A stretch of 64,000 nucleotides of DNA from Longitalea arenae (GTDB lineage Bacteria; Bacteroidota; Bacteroidia; Chitinophagales; Chitinophagaceae). The stretch's first letter is position 1; each line of letters opens with the position of its first letter. The notes under the pieces were generated by a model. That model searched no databases. It was not told the origin of the DNA and saw only the letters and a program-made list of their open reading frames with translations. Both the position numbers and the translations under genes were made by a program. Shown in pieces: positions 51,467 through 61,168 of this stretch. Location of the stretch: the NCBI RefSeq assembly GCF_016924755.1, contig NZ_JAFFJX010000004.1, positions 62,001-126,000 on the forward strand, read 5' to 3'.

Positions 51467-54361
51467 CTACTGTAAAGGCGTGAGGGTTACAGGTCCTAAT
51501 AAGCCCGATACTTCCGGTTGCCATTTTGCCGCAGTGAATAAACCATTCGCTGCCCGGTTTTCGGGCAGCCTTGCCGGGAAATTCGTATTATAGAACTTCT
51601 TCCAGGGAACACCCCGTTTTTCAAGATCGATAATGCGATTGGTCATGCCATTGCTCACTTTTATTTCCAGCAGGTTATCCGATTGTAACAGACCAGCGGG
51701 TATGGTTATCCGGTACATGGGCCCCAGGACCGTGGCGATGGTTTTACCGTTCAGCGCCACTTCGGCGCTCCATGCCACCTTGCCGAGGTCAAGCGAATAG
51801 GCTGGCGCCGCTGTCGATGGTTTTGCAAAATGAATGCTGTATCGCGCTGTACCGGCAAATGTGCTGGCGGCACTATCGGGTAACTCCGTCCAACTGCCTA
51901 ATGTATTAATGGTTGTTGCTTTCGGCAACCCCGGACCGCCGCTGATGAACTGCAGGTCCCAGGCTCCTTTGATCTCCGCAGCTTCACCCGCCGCTGAATA
52001 ATAGGTATAGGGCTGGCCCTCTAATGTAGTAGTGGACGTTTGCAGCACACAGCTTTCGCCGGGTTCCAACTGCAGATACACTTCCAGCAGGTTATTTACA
52101 AGCCTTGTTTTGGCAATGCCGGTTTGTGCCTGCATAGGATCGAATACAATTGCGCTCACGGCTTTGCGGTTCAGGGCCGCCCACTGCACGACGCGTTTGC
52201 CTGAGGTATTGCTGATAAAATAATAATTACCGCCATTGATACTCCGGCGAATACATTGCAAACCGGCCTTGTACATGGGCTCCGGCGTTACATTGACTGC
52301 TGCCAGCAGCTGTTCAAGATCTTCTCCTTTATAAAAAGCGCCTGTACCGGTTATTGTTTTTTGCAATCCGCCTTCCGTAACAAATTCCAATGTAGCGCTT
52401 AGATCCCTGAACTGTTTTTGCCGGCTTTCCAGCTGCCCGTAGCCAGGTACCCCTTCTGGCAGCTCTTTGTACACAATGATCCTTGCGCCCGCTTTTGCCA
52501 GCGCTACCAGTTTCTGTAATGTTGGAAGGGGCAAATATTTCGTATTGGCCAGTACGATGGTGCGGTAAGTGCCACCGGGCGTTTTTAATAGAGAACCGCT
52601 GGTGTTTACCAGCGCTAACTGTTTATCGGAAATGAAATCAAAAGCATAGCCTTTTTGCAGCATTTGCTCTGCCACCTTATTAAAATCGGTATGTTCAAAT
52701 CCTTTCATGCCATCGTAATGGTGTAACAGGTCACGGCCTGGTGTAGAGTTACGATCGCTGAAGGGAAAATATAAAAGAACGTCATTATCAGGTTTACCGC
52801 TTTGCAGAAAAGACTGGCAGCGGGTTACATAATTATTTAGGGTACCAAAGTCTTTCCAGAACGGATGCACCGGTTGAAAATGTACAGCTGCATAGAATAA
52901 CCAGCCTGGCCATGGATCCGTGATGGGCGAATAACTGGTACCGTGGTAAATGATATGGTTCACGCCACCGATAAAGTATTTGTCGATCGATTCTTTTACG
53001 TCGCCCAGGTTCGATTTGAAATGTTCATTCAACCAGGTGGCCGCTTCTGCGGATGCCAGCGGCTTGCCCAGGATATGTGAAGCGGATACCGCAAATTTAA
53101 AGCGCAGCAATTCGGTGCCCTCTGTTTCGGGAATATCTACCACGCCGTAACAATCCAGGATGTTGGCCGGTGAACCGTGCGACTGGTTACGTACTATTTT
53201 TCCCTTAGCCTGCGCCCATTTGTGCCAGGGAATGGTAAATTTTTCGAGTAAGAGATCGGCAATGGTCTGGCGATAATCATACAATATCCGCAAACTGGTT
53301 TCATCGCGCTCCTTTTTTAACAATTGTGGTAAAAACATTTTCAGATCATAGCCGCGGCGGCGTTTAAATTCTTCAAAGAAAGCAGGCGTATAATTGCTTT
53401 GTCCGCGCGCATCATCTACTTCATAGGAATCGTTAAAAAAGCCGCGTAACCCGCTAAGGTCGCTGCCGGCAAAGGCTTTATCGAACCAGCTCAGGTATTT
53501 CTTGATCGCAGTTTCAGAAAAATGGTCAATAGCGTTGCCTTCAGCGCCTGGAGCAGCCCTTTCCACCATTTTACCATGCCAGCCCATGAATAGCGCGTAT
53601 ACCGTCCAGTTACCGGATGGCGCCTTCCAGTTCAATATACCCTTTGCATCTACTTTCGTTGTGAGGTCAATGGCCTGGCCTTTGTCGCCATAAGCCATTA
53701 TTACCTGTAGTGGCAGGTTCTTTTTATATTTCAACTGGTCGATAGCCAGTGCCTGCAGGTTTTTATTGGCAAACACAGGCTCGGCCAGTTTTGTAGCATC
53801 TTTAAAATGTGCATAGTTCTTCAATGCGGCAGCGACAGATGAATTTCCGCCGGCATATAAACCGCTCTGACCGGCCAGTGTATTACCAATGGCATCGAGG
53901 TAGGGTTGCTGCTCAAAAGCGATCGGTTCGTTGATGCTTTCCCCAGCTTTTACCGACCAGGTTTTGTACACAAGATCTTTGCAGGCCTCTGCATCACCGA
54001 TCAACGGCCCGCCCCCAAATGGCCAGCCGCTGCCGGTAGCCATATCGATCTGCATATTCAGCCGTTTGGCTTCTTTCAGGGTATGTGAGAAGACCTGCAT
54101 CCATTGGGGTGATAGATAATCTATAAACTGATCTTCATAGCCTGCCACGCCATAGATGGGTGTAATCTCCAGGCCGCCCAAACCAGCGGCCGCATACTGC
54201 TCCATATTGGCAGTAAGGTCTTTTGAAGTAACGGCGCTGCCCAACCACCACCAGCGGGTCCAGGGTTTTGTAACTGCATGTACAGCAGGCCATTTGATCT
54301 GTGCCTCAGTGCTGATGACCGTTATTAGCAATGCTACTGAGTATATAATATTCCTTATCAT
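51467..54361 (-). CDS. GH106-type alpha-L-rhamnosidase
   Basis: A 964-residue secreted enzyme with a signal peptide ending near TEAQ (about residue 20). The N-terminal catalytic barrel shows GH106 features: KPWTRWWWLGSAVT, GLGGLEITPIYGV and IDMATGSGWPFGGGP. A middle alpha/beta domain with a Rossmann-like segment follows, then C-terminal galactose-binding-like beta-sandwiches (SLDLGKVAWSAEVALNGKTIAT). It should remove terminal alpha-L-rhamnose from rhamnogalacturonan or other pectin oligomers. I chose ATG 54361 because it begins the signal peptide. PL22 lies upstream on the same strand. Confidence 0.9.
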   Translation of the reverse strand: MIRNIIYSVALLITVISTEAQIKWPAVHAVTKPWTRWWWLGSAVTSKDLTANMEQYAAAGLGGLEITPIYGVAGYEDQFIDYLSPQWMQVFSHTLKEAKRLNMQIDMATGSGWPFGGGPLIGDAEACKDLVYKTWSVKAGESINEPIAFEQQPYLDAIGNTLAGQSGLYAGGNSSVAAALKNYAHFKDATKLAEPVFANKNLQALAIDQLKYKKNLPLQVIMAYGDKGQAIDLTTKVDAKGILNWKAPSGNWTVYALFMGWHGKMVERAAPGAEGNAIDHFSETAIKKYLSWFDKAFAGSDLSGLRGFFNDSYEVDDARGQSNYTPAFFEEFKRRRGYDLKMFLPQLLKKERDETSLRILYDYRQTIADLLLEKFTIPWHKWAQAKGKIVRNQSHGSPANILDCYGVVDIPETEGTELLRFKFAVSASHILGKPLASAEAATWLNEHFKSNLGDVKESIDKYFIGGVNHIIYHGTSYSPITDPWPGWLFYAAVHFQPVHPFWKDFGTLNNYVTRCQSFLQSGKPDNDVLLYFPFSDRNSTPGRDLLHHYDGMKGFEHTDFNKVAEQMLQKGYAFDFISDKQLALVNTSGSLLKTPGGTYRTIVLANTKYLPLPTLQKLVALAKAGARIIVYKELPEGVPGYGQLESRQKQFRDLSATLEFVTEGGLQKTITGTGAFYKGEDLEQLLAAVNVTPEPMYKAGLQCIRRSINGGNYYFISNTSGKRVVQWAALNRKAVSAIVFDPMQAQTGIAKTRLVNNLLEVYLQLEPGESCVLQTSTTTLEGQPYTYYSAAGEAAEIKGAWDLQFISGGPGLPKATTINTLGSWTELPDSAASTFAGTARYSIHFAKPSTAAPAYSLDLGKVAWSAEVALNGKTIATVLGPMYRITIPAGLLQSDNLLEIKVSNGMTNRIIDLEKRGVPWKKFYNTNFPARLPENRAANGLFTAAKWQPEVSGLLGPVTLTPLQ

Positions 54362-54385
54362 CTGTGCATGTATGTTGGTGAATTG

Positions 54386-54555
54386 CATTTGCTACCGGTT
54401 ACATGGCAACTGGTAACTGGTAACCGGCAAGTGGTAACCATCTTATAGCAAGTAAGAATTTCCAGTCGCAACTCGCTCCCGGATTACCTGCCGCTTGTAA
54501 GGCTGGTCGATCGTGTATTCCCACTAGCCACTCACCACTTGCTGCTAGCTTTAGT
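54386..54555. repeat. GGTAACT heptads and CACTCACC words between GH106 and PL22
   Basis: About 54395-54437 repeats GGTTACA/GGCAACT/GGTAACT/GGTAACC in heptad steps. A later patch (54519-54550) carries CCACTAGCCACTCACCACTTGC words like those at 8342-8475. No gene or clear promoter is visible in the gap. Confidence 0.6.
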
Positions 54556-54571
54556 TTAACAGGAATTCCTT

Positions 54572-55762
54572 TTAGATCTTGACAGCATACACCTGCGTGC
54601 TTCCTTCAAAATTCGCTCTGAAGATGATCCATTTTCCATCGGGCGAAAAATGTACGTTGGGTTCCAGCTTATAATTGTGGTGTTGCATGTTCACCAGTTT
54701 CTCTGCTTTAAAATGATCGCCCTCCGGTTTAAACAAATAGATCCATCTGCCATCAGGGGCTTTTGCTACCTGGCCGGGATCACCGCCGTCGCCGGCAAAT
54801 AATTGCTGATCGGGCGAGGTGGTAAAGTGAATGCTCCACTCATTGCGGTCGAGTTTATACTTTTTCTCTTCCAGGGTTTTTACATTTACACCCGCTACGA
54901 AAAATGTACTGCCACGTGGTTGTTGCAGATCGAACCAAATGGTTTTACCATCGGGCGAAAACCATTCATGACCGGCAATTTCCATGTCCATGGTGCGTTT
55001 GTGCATCAGCTTTGCTTTGTCTTTACTGGCATTGCGAATATCAACGGTCCAGATACGGTCCACCTTATGCCAGGGACCTTCGTGGCAGAACATTAACAAA
55101 TTAGGGTCGGTTGAAGAAAACTGCACATGGTTTAACCAGGCGCTGTCCGTAAACAGCCGCTTCAGCTGTTTGTTATTAATGTCAATAACAAACAGGGTAC
55201 GGGGTAAACGGGCCTCGTAAATTTTCTGAAAGTAATCGTGTTTCGCGGGATTCTTCCTGTAGATCTCTTTTTCAGCATCGGTGCTATGATAGCCGGCCAG
55301 CAGGCTTTCATCGGCATTTACGGTCGTAACGCTGGCTTTAAAACCGGCAGGGAATACAAATACCAGTTGGGTATTTTTTGTATCGATATTAGTTACAAAC
55401 ACACTGTCTTTGATCTGGTAATAGACGTTACGTCCTTTTGCACTTACGATCTCCCCATTCATCGGAGTGCCCTGGTGGGTAATTTGCTCCAGCTTACGCA
55501 TTTTGAGATCTACCGTATATAACTGCCGGCCATGGGAACTGTCGGTACTGTAGAAAACCATTTTATTACCAACAAAGGGATTGTTGTGAAAATAAAAGCT
55601 GGCATTATCACCCGGTTTGTTGGTCAGCCGTACAATCATATGTTTTGTGGAAGCATCGATCCATGTATCTGGCATTGGTTTCCGCGATCCGGTTTCCAGA
55701 ACAGGCTGTGCCAATGATGTGAGGGAGATGGCGCTGAAAAATGCAAACAATATTTTATTCAT
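54572..55762 (-). CDS. PL22 oligogalacturonate lyase
   Basis: A 396-residue exported protein with a signal peptide (to about residue 18) and a seven-bladed beta-propeller of the oligogalacturonate-lyase family. Family blocks are DSSHGRQLYTVDLK, VQFSSTDPNLLMFCHEGPWHKVDRIW, EIAGHEWFSPDGKTIWFD and HHNYKLEPNVHFSPDGKWIIFRANFEGSTQVYAV. His residues in CHEGPWH, GHEW and QHHNY would bind the metal. It cleaves short galacturonan oligomers. Its place next to GH106 suggests processing of rhamnogalacturonan or homogalacturonan fragments. Confidence 0.93.
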   Translation of the reverse strand: MNKILFAFFSAISLTSLAQPVLETGSRKPMPDTWIDASTKHMIVRLTNKPGDNASFYFHNNPFVGNKMVFYSTDSSHGRQLYTVDLKMRKLEQITHQGTPMNGEIVSAKGRNVYYQIKDSVFVTNIDTKNTQLVFVFPAGFKASVTTVNADESLLAGYHSTDAEKEIYRKNPAKHDYFQKIYEARLPRTLFVIDINNKQLKRLFTDSAWLNHVQFSSTDPNLLMFCHEGPWHKVDRIWTVDIRNASKDKAKLMHKRTMDMEIAGHEWFSPDGKTIWFDLQQPRGSTFFVAGVNVKTLEEKKYKLDRNEWSIHFTTSPDQQLFAGDGGDPGQVAKAPDGRWIYLFKPEGDHFKAEKLVNMQHHNYKLEPNVHFSPDGKWIIFRANFEGSTQVYAVKI

Positions 55763-55780
55763 ATAGTAGCTGTTTATATA

Positions 55781-55828
55781 AAAAGTCCGGAAGACAATTA
55801 CAAGGGATGTAAATTGTTCCGGACTTTT
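55781..55828 (-). terminator. Strong terminator of the minus-strand SusC-SusD pair
   Basis: AAAAGTCCGGAA (55781-55792) and TTCCGGACTTTT (55817-55828) form a 12-bp stem, extended by CAATTACA/TGTAaATTG inside. T-rich flanks on both sides make it bidirectional, but the genes present need it on the minus strand, 33 bp after the SusD stop and before the PL22 start. Confidence 0.85.
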
Positions 55829-55860
55829 TTATTTACCTGGTTGCATTACATGCAATCCGT

Positions 55861-57366
55861 TTAGTATCCTTTGTTCTGTTCGTATAAGCCCGGCTTTACA
55901 TCCAGTTCCGATTGGGGTATTGGATATAAGATGTAATTTTTATCAAAAGGTTGCATTACGCGCTGTACATCTTCTGTTGCTATCCATGCGGGTATTACCG
56001 TTTCCACCAATCCGCTGCGTACGAGATCGTGCCAGCGGCTTCCTTCAGCAGCAAACTCTTTTCTTCTCTCTTCCATCAATTGTGGAAGCGTTATATTAGC
56101 CACCGGCCCCAAACCAGCGCGATTCCTCACCTGGCTCACTATGTTATCTACATCGGTTTGTGAACCCGGTGCTCCTTTGAGGATACATTCTGCTTTTAAC
56201 ATCAACACATCTGTAAAGCGCAATACGATAAAATTGATCGGCCAGTCGAGCCGGTTATTCTTGGGCACTTTTGTAATGTCGATGTATTTTTTGAAAAAGG
56301 AACGGCTTTCAGGAATGCCGCTAGCGGTATAACCAGATTGAATGGTAAAGGCTTTGCGGTTATCAGCGGCTTCATAAGAATTCAGGAGATTGTTCGCGAC
56401 GGGCCTGATGGTTAAACCGCCCTGCGTTCCCAGGCCAAGTTCCTGGAACCAGTTATCCGGAGCAAGCAGCCAGGGGAAAGTACCACCTGTTATAGGATTC
56501 GATCCGTTGTTATACTGTACATCAAATACAACTTCCGCATTGTTCTCATTCGTATAAGAAAAGATATCGGTATACTTAGCCAGGAAAGAATATTTTTTGC
56601 TGTCGATGATCTCATTCAACAAGGTAAGCGCCTGGCTCCATTCATTTAAACCCAAACCAGGTCCGTCAATACCATAGGTGGGGCCCGAGCGGGTCATATG
56701 AACCAATGCAAGTATTCCTTTTGCTGCATATTTGGTAGCCCGTCCTTTATCCGCTGCATCTTTGTACGCATCGGGCAAATTGTCAGCAGCGAATTTCAGA
56801 TCATTCATAATGAAAGTATACACTTCAGGCACCGGGCTTCTGCCAATTTCCAACGCTTCATTAGCCAGCACGGGATGGTCGATGATCGGTAGTTTACCGA
56901 ACCATCTTACCAGGTCAAAATAAAAGAAGGCGCGCAGGAATCTGGCTTCTGCTTCCAGGCGGGTCCTTAAAGCAGCATCAGCAATGATACTTTCACCTTT
57001 CAAAGCTAATTGTTCCAGTACCTGGTTGGCTCTGGAAATGGCACTAAAATTTCCGGTCCAGGCTTCTGCTACGTATGCATTGCCGGCAATTGTTTTATGA
57101 AAACTGTTGATGCCCTCCCACTCACGAACACCACCGTCTGATACTGCATATAAATTGTCTGACCTGGTCTCCGATAAATTCAACAATCTGTCGGGATAGG
57201 TTCTCAATCCGTTATATGCTGCGTTTACGCCTTGTACAAAATCAACTGTTTGTTTATAAAAAGTTTCGGTAGGTGCGTCTGAAATAGGTAACTGATCCAG
57301 CTTTTTTTCACAGGCGCTCAGGAAACCCACGGCTGCGATCAATGAAATTCCAAGTATTTTTTTCAT
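55861..57366 (-). CDS. SusD/RagB-family lipoprotein of the pectin/arabinan locus
   Basis: A 501-residue lipoprotein with lipobox FLSAC (lipidated C19). It shows canonical RagB/SusD structure: the helical N-terminal segment TVDFVQGVNAAYNGLRTYPDRLLN, RFLRAFFYFDLVRWFGKLPI in the middle and ERRKEFAAEGSRWHDLVRSGLVETVIP near the C-terminus. I chose ATG 57366; an upstream ATG at 57492 adds 42 residues that would hide the lipoprotein signal. It lies 126 bp after the SusC gene on the same strand. Confidence 0.92.
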   Translation of the reverse strand: MKKILGISLIAAVGFLSACEKKLDQLPISDAPTETFYKQTVDFVQGVNAAYNGLRTYPDRLLNLSETRSDNLYAVSDGGVREWEGINSFHKTIAGNAYVAEAWTGNFSAISRANQVLEQLALKGESIIADAALRTRLEAEARFLRAFFYFDLVRWFGKLPIIDHPVLANEALEIGRSPVPEVYTFIMNDLKFAADNLPDAYKDAADKGRATKYAAKGILALVHMTRSGPTYGIDGPGLGLNEWSQALTLLNEIIDSKKYSFLAKYTDIFSYTNENNAEVVFDVQYNNGSNPITGGTFPWLLAPDNWFQELGLGTQGGLTIRPVANNLLNSYEAADNRKAFTIQSGYTASGIPESRSFFKKYIDITKVPKNNRLDWPINFIVLRFTDVLMLKAECILKGAPGSQTDVDNIVSQVRNRAGLGPVANITLPQLMEERRKEFAAEGSRWHDLVRSGLVETVIPAWIATEDVQRVMQPFDKNYILYPIPQSELDVKPGLYEQNKGY

Positions 57367-57491
57367 CTGAAAATATTTATTGTGTTTTTGCCAGATCGAA
57401 CTTTCCATGGCCATCCGCCAGTTGGCAGATCCCTTCGTGTCATCTTGAAATTTTTGCCATGGACGTCTCATATCGATTTCAGTTATCGGCA

Positions 57492-60400
57492 TTAAAAAGA
57501 AAAGTTTACACCCAGGATCAATGATTTCGGCAAAGGCAAACCACCATAATCGCCTGGTTCCAGATAAAATTCGTTGCCACTCAGGTCGGTATTATTAGCC
57601 TCAGGGTTCAACCCGCCTTTGTATTTATCATGGCCAAAGAAGTTCTCGGCAGTGATGAACACCCGGGCTCCCTGCACGATATTCTTCGATTTGATTAAGC
57701 GGTTGAGGTCATAACCAAGGGTGATCATGCGAACACGGATATAATCAGAAGAATATAACCAGTCGGTATTCGCGATCTGTCCAAAGGTTGAATAGGCTTT
57801 ACCTACTTTTCCTGCACCGGGATTATCCGGTGAACGCCAGCGGTCGCGATAGAAACCTAATGCATTATCAACTACCCCCTGTCCGGTTCTGCCCAGGGCG
57901 CGTCCCAACAGCGAATAGATGGATCCGCCTCTTTGTCCCTGAACCAGCACGGTCAGATCAAATCCATTCCAGCGAACATTATTGGTGATACCATACACGT
58001 AATCAGGATTGGGATGTGCTACGATCTGGCGGTCATTGAGGTCAATGACGCCATCGGGCGTAAAATCTTCGTATTTGGGATCACCTGCTTTTTGCGGCCC
58101 GAACAAAGCCACTTTTTTATCGATATCTTCCTGCGTGAGGATGCCAATTTGTTTTACTACATAAATGCTGTACATCGGCTCGCCAACACGGAGTATGGAG
58201 TGTTGCGCTCCTGCATAGGCAGAAGGGATGATGATCTGGTTTTGCCCGCTGCTTAAAGACACGATCTTATTTGTATTACGGCTCAGGTTAAGTGAAGTGG
58301 TCCACTGAACAGGTCCTTTAACAAGGTTCCGCGAAGTAAGCTCAATTTCCCAGCCTCTGTTGCGCGATGAACCGGCATTCGTAAGCTGGGTACCAAAACC
58401 GGTTACCCAGGGAATGGGCACATTCAATAATAATTGGGTGTTCAGCTTGTTGTACACATCGAAAGAAGCGCTAAGGCGGTTATTGAAAACGCTCAGGTCA
58501 ACACCCATATCAAAAGTTTCAGACATTTCCCAGGTGAGATTGGGATTGGCAATTCTGCCCTGCGCCTGCGCAAGTGCAGCAGCACCATTCAGTGAATAGT
58601 TATAGGATGACAGTATCGCAACGCTGCTGTAATTACCGATATTATAGTTACCGGCTTTACCCCAGCTGGCTCTTAATTTCAGATCGTTGACAAAGGAAAC
58701 ACCCTTCATAAAATTTTCATCCGATACCCTCCAGCCTACCGAAGCGCTGGGGAACCAGCCCCACTTGGTATCCTTGCCAAAGCGGCTCGATCCATCACGG
58801 CGTAAACTGGCTGAAAACAAATATTTGCCGTCAAAGGAATACTGCACACGGCCAAAGTAGGAAAGCAGCACATTTCTTTGTTCTACTGTTTCCCCGGTAT
58901 ACCCGTTGGCTGCATTCAGGGTGATCACGTTATCTCGGTTATAACCCCCGTTAGAGGCGAGACGCTGGTTATCGTATTTTTCAGAATTATACGAGTAACC
59001 TGCCAAAGCCGAGATATCATGTACGCTGTTGATCGTTTTGTTGTACGAAAGCGTATTCTCATTTACAAAGGTGAGCTTTTTATAGCTGCTGAAGCTTCCG
59101 CTTGAACGTATGGTGAGATCTTTCTGCCGGGTAGCCAGGGCATTGGTCACCTGGTATGGCGTAAAGCTCTTGGCGTCCTGGTCGGTATTATCCAGGTTAA
59201 GGGTTGTTTTGAAGTTCAAACCCGGTAAGATCTGGTATTCGCCAAAAGCCGAAGTGATGGTACGAAAGCGTTTTGTCTCCCCGATGATCTGTTGCAACTT
59301 TGCGATAGGACTATTGGTTGAAACGCTCCATGGGTATTGACCATTATCACCTGCATTCGGATATAATCCCATGCTCTCTTCCTGTACAGGGGTCATACTC
59401 AGGAGCTGGTGAAAGATATTGTCCTTGCCTTCTACGCCCGGATCATTGATGATCGAATAGGTAGGCGCCAGGTTCAAACCCAGTTTCAATTTTTTGGTAG
59501 CATTCACTTCCACATTGGCGCGGGCGGAATAGCTGGTATAATCTGTGTTGATCACCATGCCCTCCTGTTTGGTCATATTACCCGACACATAATACCGCAC
59601 TTTATCGGTACCGCCACTTACTGAAACCTGGTGGTTTTGCGTAAGGCCCTTGCGGAAAGCTTCATCCTGCCAGTCGATGAACCGCAAACCCGGATACCCT
59701 TCCTGCGCCCAGCGGGGATCGGTCATATAGTTTGTATTATATTGACCCGGTTGAATGGGGGAAGGCAGATTTTTATTGAGTAACTGGCGACGCGTTTCGT
59801 AATCGTCGCTGGCAGTGGCGCCTTTTGAACCATAATCCGCAACATATCTTGCGTTGATCATTTCTGTGGCCCGGTCGATCCATTCCTCTGCATTCAGCAT
59901 ATCGAGTTTTCTGCTGCGTTCTACAAATCCAACATTCCCACTGTATTCAATTCTTGCCCGGCCCGATTTACCGCGTTTTGTGGTAATGAGCACAACACCG
60001 TTGGCAGCGCGGGAACCGTAAATAGCAGCAGCAGCAGCGTCTTTCAACACCTGGATATTCTCAATATCATTGGGGTTCATATTGTCGAGCGGGTTACCGG
60101 CCGCATAATTACCGGCAGCATTTGGCGAAGCCGGCGACAGGGGAAAACCATCAACCACATACAATGGTTCGTTACCGGCTGTAATAGAACCTGTACCGCG
60201 AACCTGAATGCTGAAGCCTTTACCCAATGCGCCACTGGTTTGCTTAACGGCCACACCGGCCATTTGGCCAACCAGCGCCTGGTCGACCCTGGTTACCGGC
60301 CGCTCATCCAGCTTACTGGCATCGAACTGTACAGTAGCAGCAGTTACATTTCTTTTCTTTTGGGTTCCATACCCGATGACGACTACATCGTCGAGTGTAT

Positions 60401-60728
60401 TTTTTTCTCCGGCCAGTATTATGGAGACAGTGCTTTTTCCGTTCAGCGCTATCTCCTGCTGAGAAAAACCAACTGAGGTGATCACGAGGCTTTCATTACC
60501 GGTAACCCCCGAAATAGAGAAGGTACCGTCCTCTCTGGCAATGATACGCTTTTCGGTACCCTTGATCTGCACCGTGGCGCCGGGCACTCCATTGCCTTTA
60601 TCGTCTGTGATCCTGCCGGTAACAACCTTGCTAGCGGTGGTGTCCTGTGATCTTGCCTGAAAAATGGAAAACAGCAGTAAGAAAGATATTAACCAAATAC
60701 CCTTTGGTTGAAGTTGCGGTACTCTCAT
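57492..60728 (-). CDS. SusC/RagA-family TonB-dependent transporter of the pectin/arabinan locus
   Basis: A 1078-residue transporter with a signal peptide (to about residue 27, ARSQ). A carboxypeptidase-D-like domain (about 35-110: VVTGRITDDKGNGVPGATVQIKG) leads into the plug (about 114-245: VVVIGYGTQKKRNVTAATVQ, VQVRGTGSITAGNEPLYVVDGFPL, AIYGSRAANGVVLITTKRG) and the barrel, ending in a Phe-terminated strand (LGVNFSF). Flanking GH43 arabinanases, PL22 and GH106 point to arabinan or rhamnogalacturonan-I oligosaccharides as cargo. Confidence 0.94.
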   Translation of the reverse strand: MRVPQLQPKGIWLISFLLLFSIFQARSQDTTASKVVTGRITDDKGNGVPGATVQIKGTEKRIIAREDGTFSISGVTGNESLVITSVGFSQQEIALNGKSTVSIILAGEKNTLDDVVVIGYGTQKKRNVTAATVQFDASKLDERPVTRVDQALVGQMAGVAVKQTSGALGKGFSIQVRGTGSITAGNEPLYVVDGFPLSPASPNAAGNYAAGNPLDNMNPNDIENIQVLKDAAAAAIYGSRAANGVVLITTKRGKSGRARIEYSGNVGFVERSRKLDMLNAEEWIDRATEMINARYVADYGSKGATASDDYETRRQLLNKNLPSPIQPGQYNTNYMTDPRWAQEGYPGLRFIDWQDEAFRKGLTQNHQVSVSGGTDKVRYYVSGNMTKQEGMVINTDYTSYSARANVEVNATKKLKLGLNLAPTYSIINDPGVEGKDNIFHQLLSMTPVQEESMGLYPNAGDNGQYPWSVSTNSPIAKLQQIIGETKRFRTITSAFGEYQILPGLNFKTTLNLDNTDQDAKSFTPYQVTNALATRQKDLTIRSSGSFSSYKKLTFVNENTLSYNKTINSVHDISALAGYSYNSEKYDNQRLASNGGYNRDNVITLNAANGYTGETVEQRNVLLSYFGRVQYSFDGKYLFSASLRRDGSSRFGKDTKWGWFPSASVGWRVSDENFMKGVSFVNDLKLRASWGKAGNYNIGNYSSVAILSSYNYSLNGAAALAQAQGRIANPNLTWEMSETFDMGVDLSVFNNRLSASFDVYNKLNTQLLLNVPIPWVTGFGTQLTNAGSSRNRGWEIELTSRNLVKGPVQWTTSLNLSRNTNKIVSLSSGQNQIIIPSAYAGAQHSILRVGEPMYSIYVVKQIGILTQEDIDKKVALFGPQKAGDPKYEDFTPDGVIDLNDRQIVAHPNPDYVYGITNNVRWNGFDLTVLVQGQRGGSIYSLLGRALGRTGQGVVDNALGFYRDRWRSPDNPGAGKVGKAYSTFGQIANTDWLYSSDYIRVRMITLGYDLNRLIKSKNIVQGARVFITAENFFGHDKYKGGLNPEANNTDLSGNEFYLEPGDYGGLPLPKSLILGVNFSF

Positions 60729-61168
60729 ATTGGCACTATTTATAGTTTACAATCGCCTGAAGTGACTAAAATTAGAATTACCTGTTCCAACGTTCATCCT
60801 GTTCCATCCTGTCTAAATACAAAAAGGTAACCCAACACTTGCGCAGGCAGTGCCTGTTAATTGTCATCGAAACATTTCCGGGAACGATTGCATAATTCAA
60901 CCCAGGGAATCCGATGCTTAAGAAAGGTTTGTCGTTCGGGAATTTTAATTTTAATTTAATTAGCACAGATCGTCAGCGTATCAGGCCGCGTAGTCGCATT
61001 GGCCGTAGGTGGGATCGTCAGATGTTCGACCGATGTGGTTGACGCTTCGAATACGAACATTGCGGACAAACAACGCCTGGGGATGGCATTGTGTTTTTTG
61101 GCAATTTTTGGCAGATCACAAAATCTCTAAATCTCAAAATCAGAAATCTTAAATCAGAAATCTTAAAA
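60729..61168. other. Intergenic region upstream of susC with a GATTTCTGATTTTAA-type array
   Basis: The left part (60729-61090) shows no gene I can support. It holds A/T-rich sequence, a GGATGGAACAGGATGAACG-like direct repeat (minus strand, near 60790-60815) and a TACCTTTTTG stretch that is a poor promoter match. At about 61118-61190 the minus strand reads GATTTCTGATTTTAA words in tandem. The first unit overlaps the GH43 stop codon, so GATTTCTGA encodes the last residues Asp-Phe and the stop. Confidence 0.55.

Noticed and set aside
60778-60966. 62-codon minus-strand frame in the gap upstream of susC
   Set aside because: No recognisable motif; it looks like chance reading of A/T-rich intergenic sequence with a small direct repeat.
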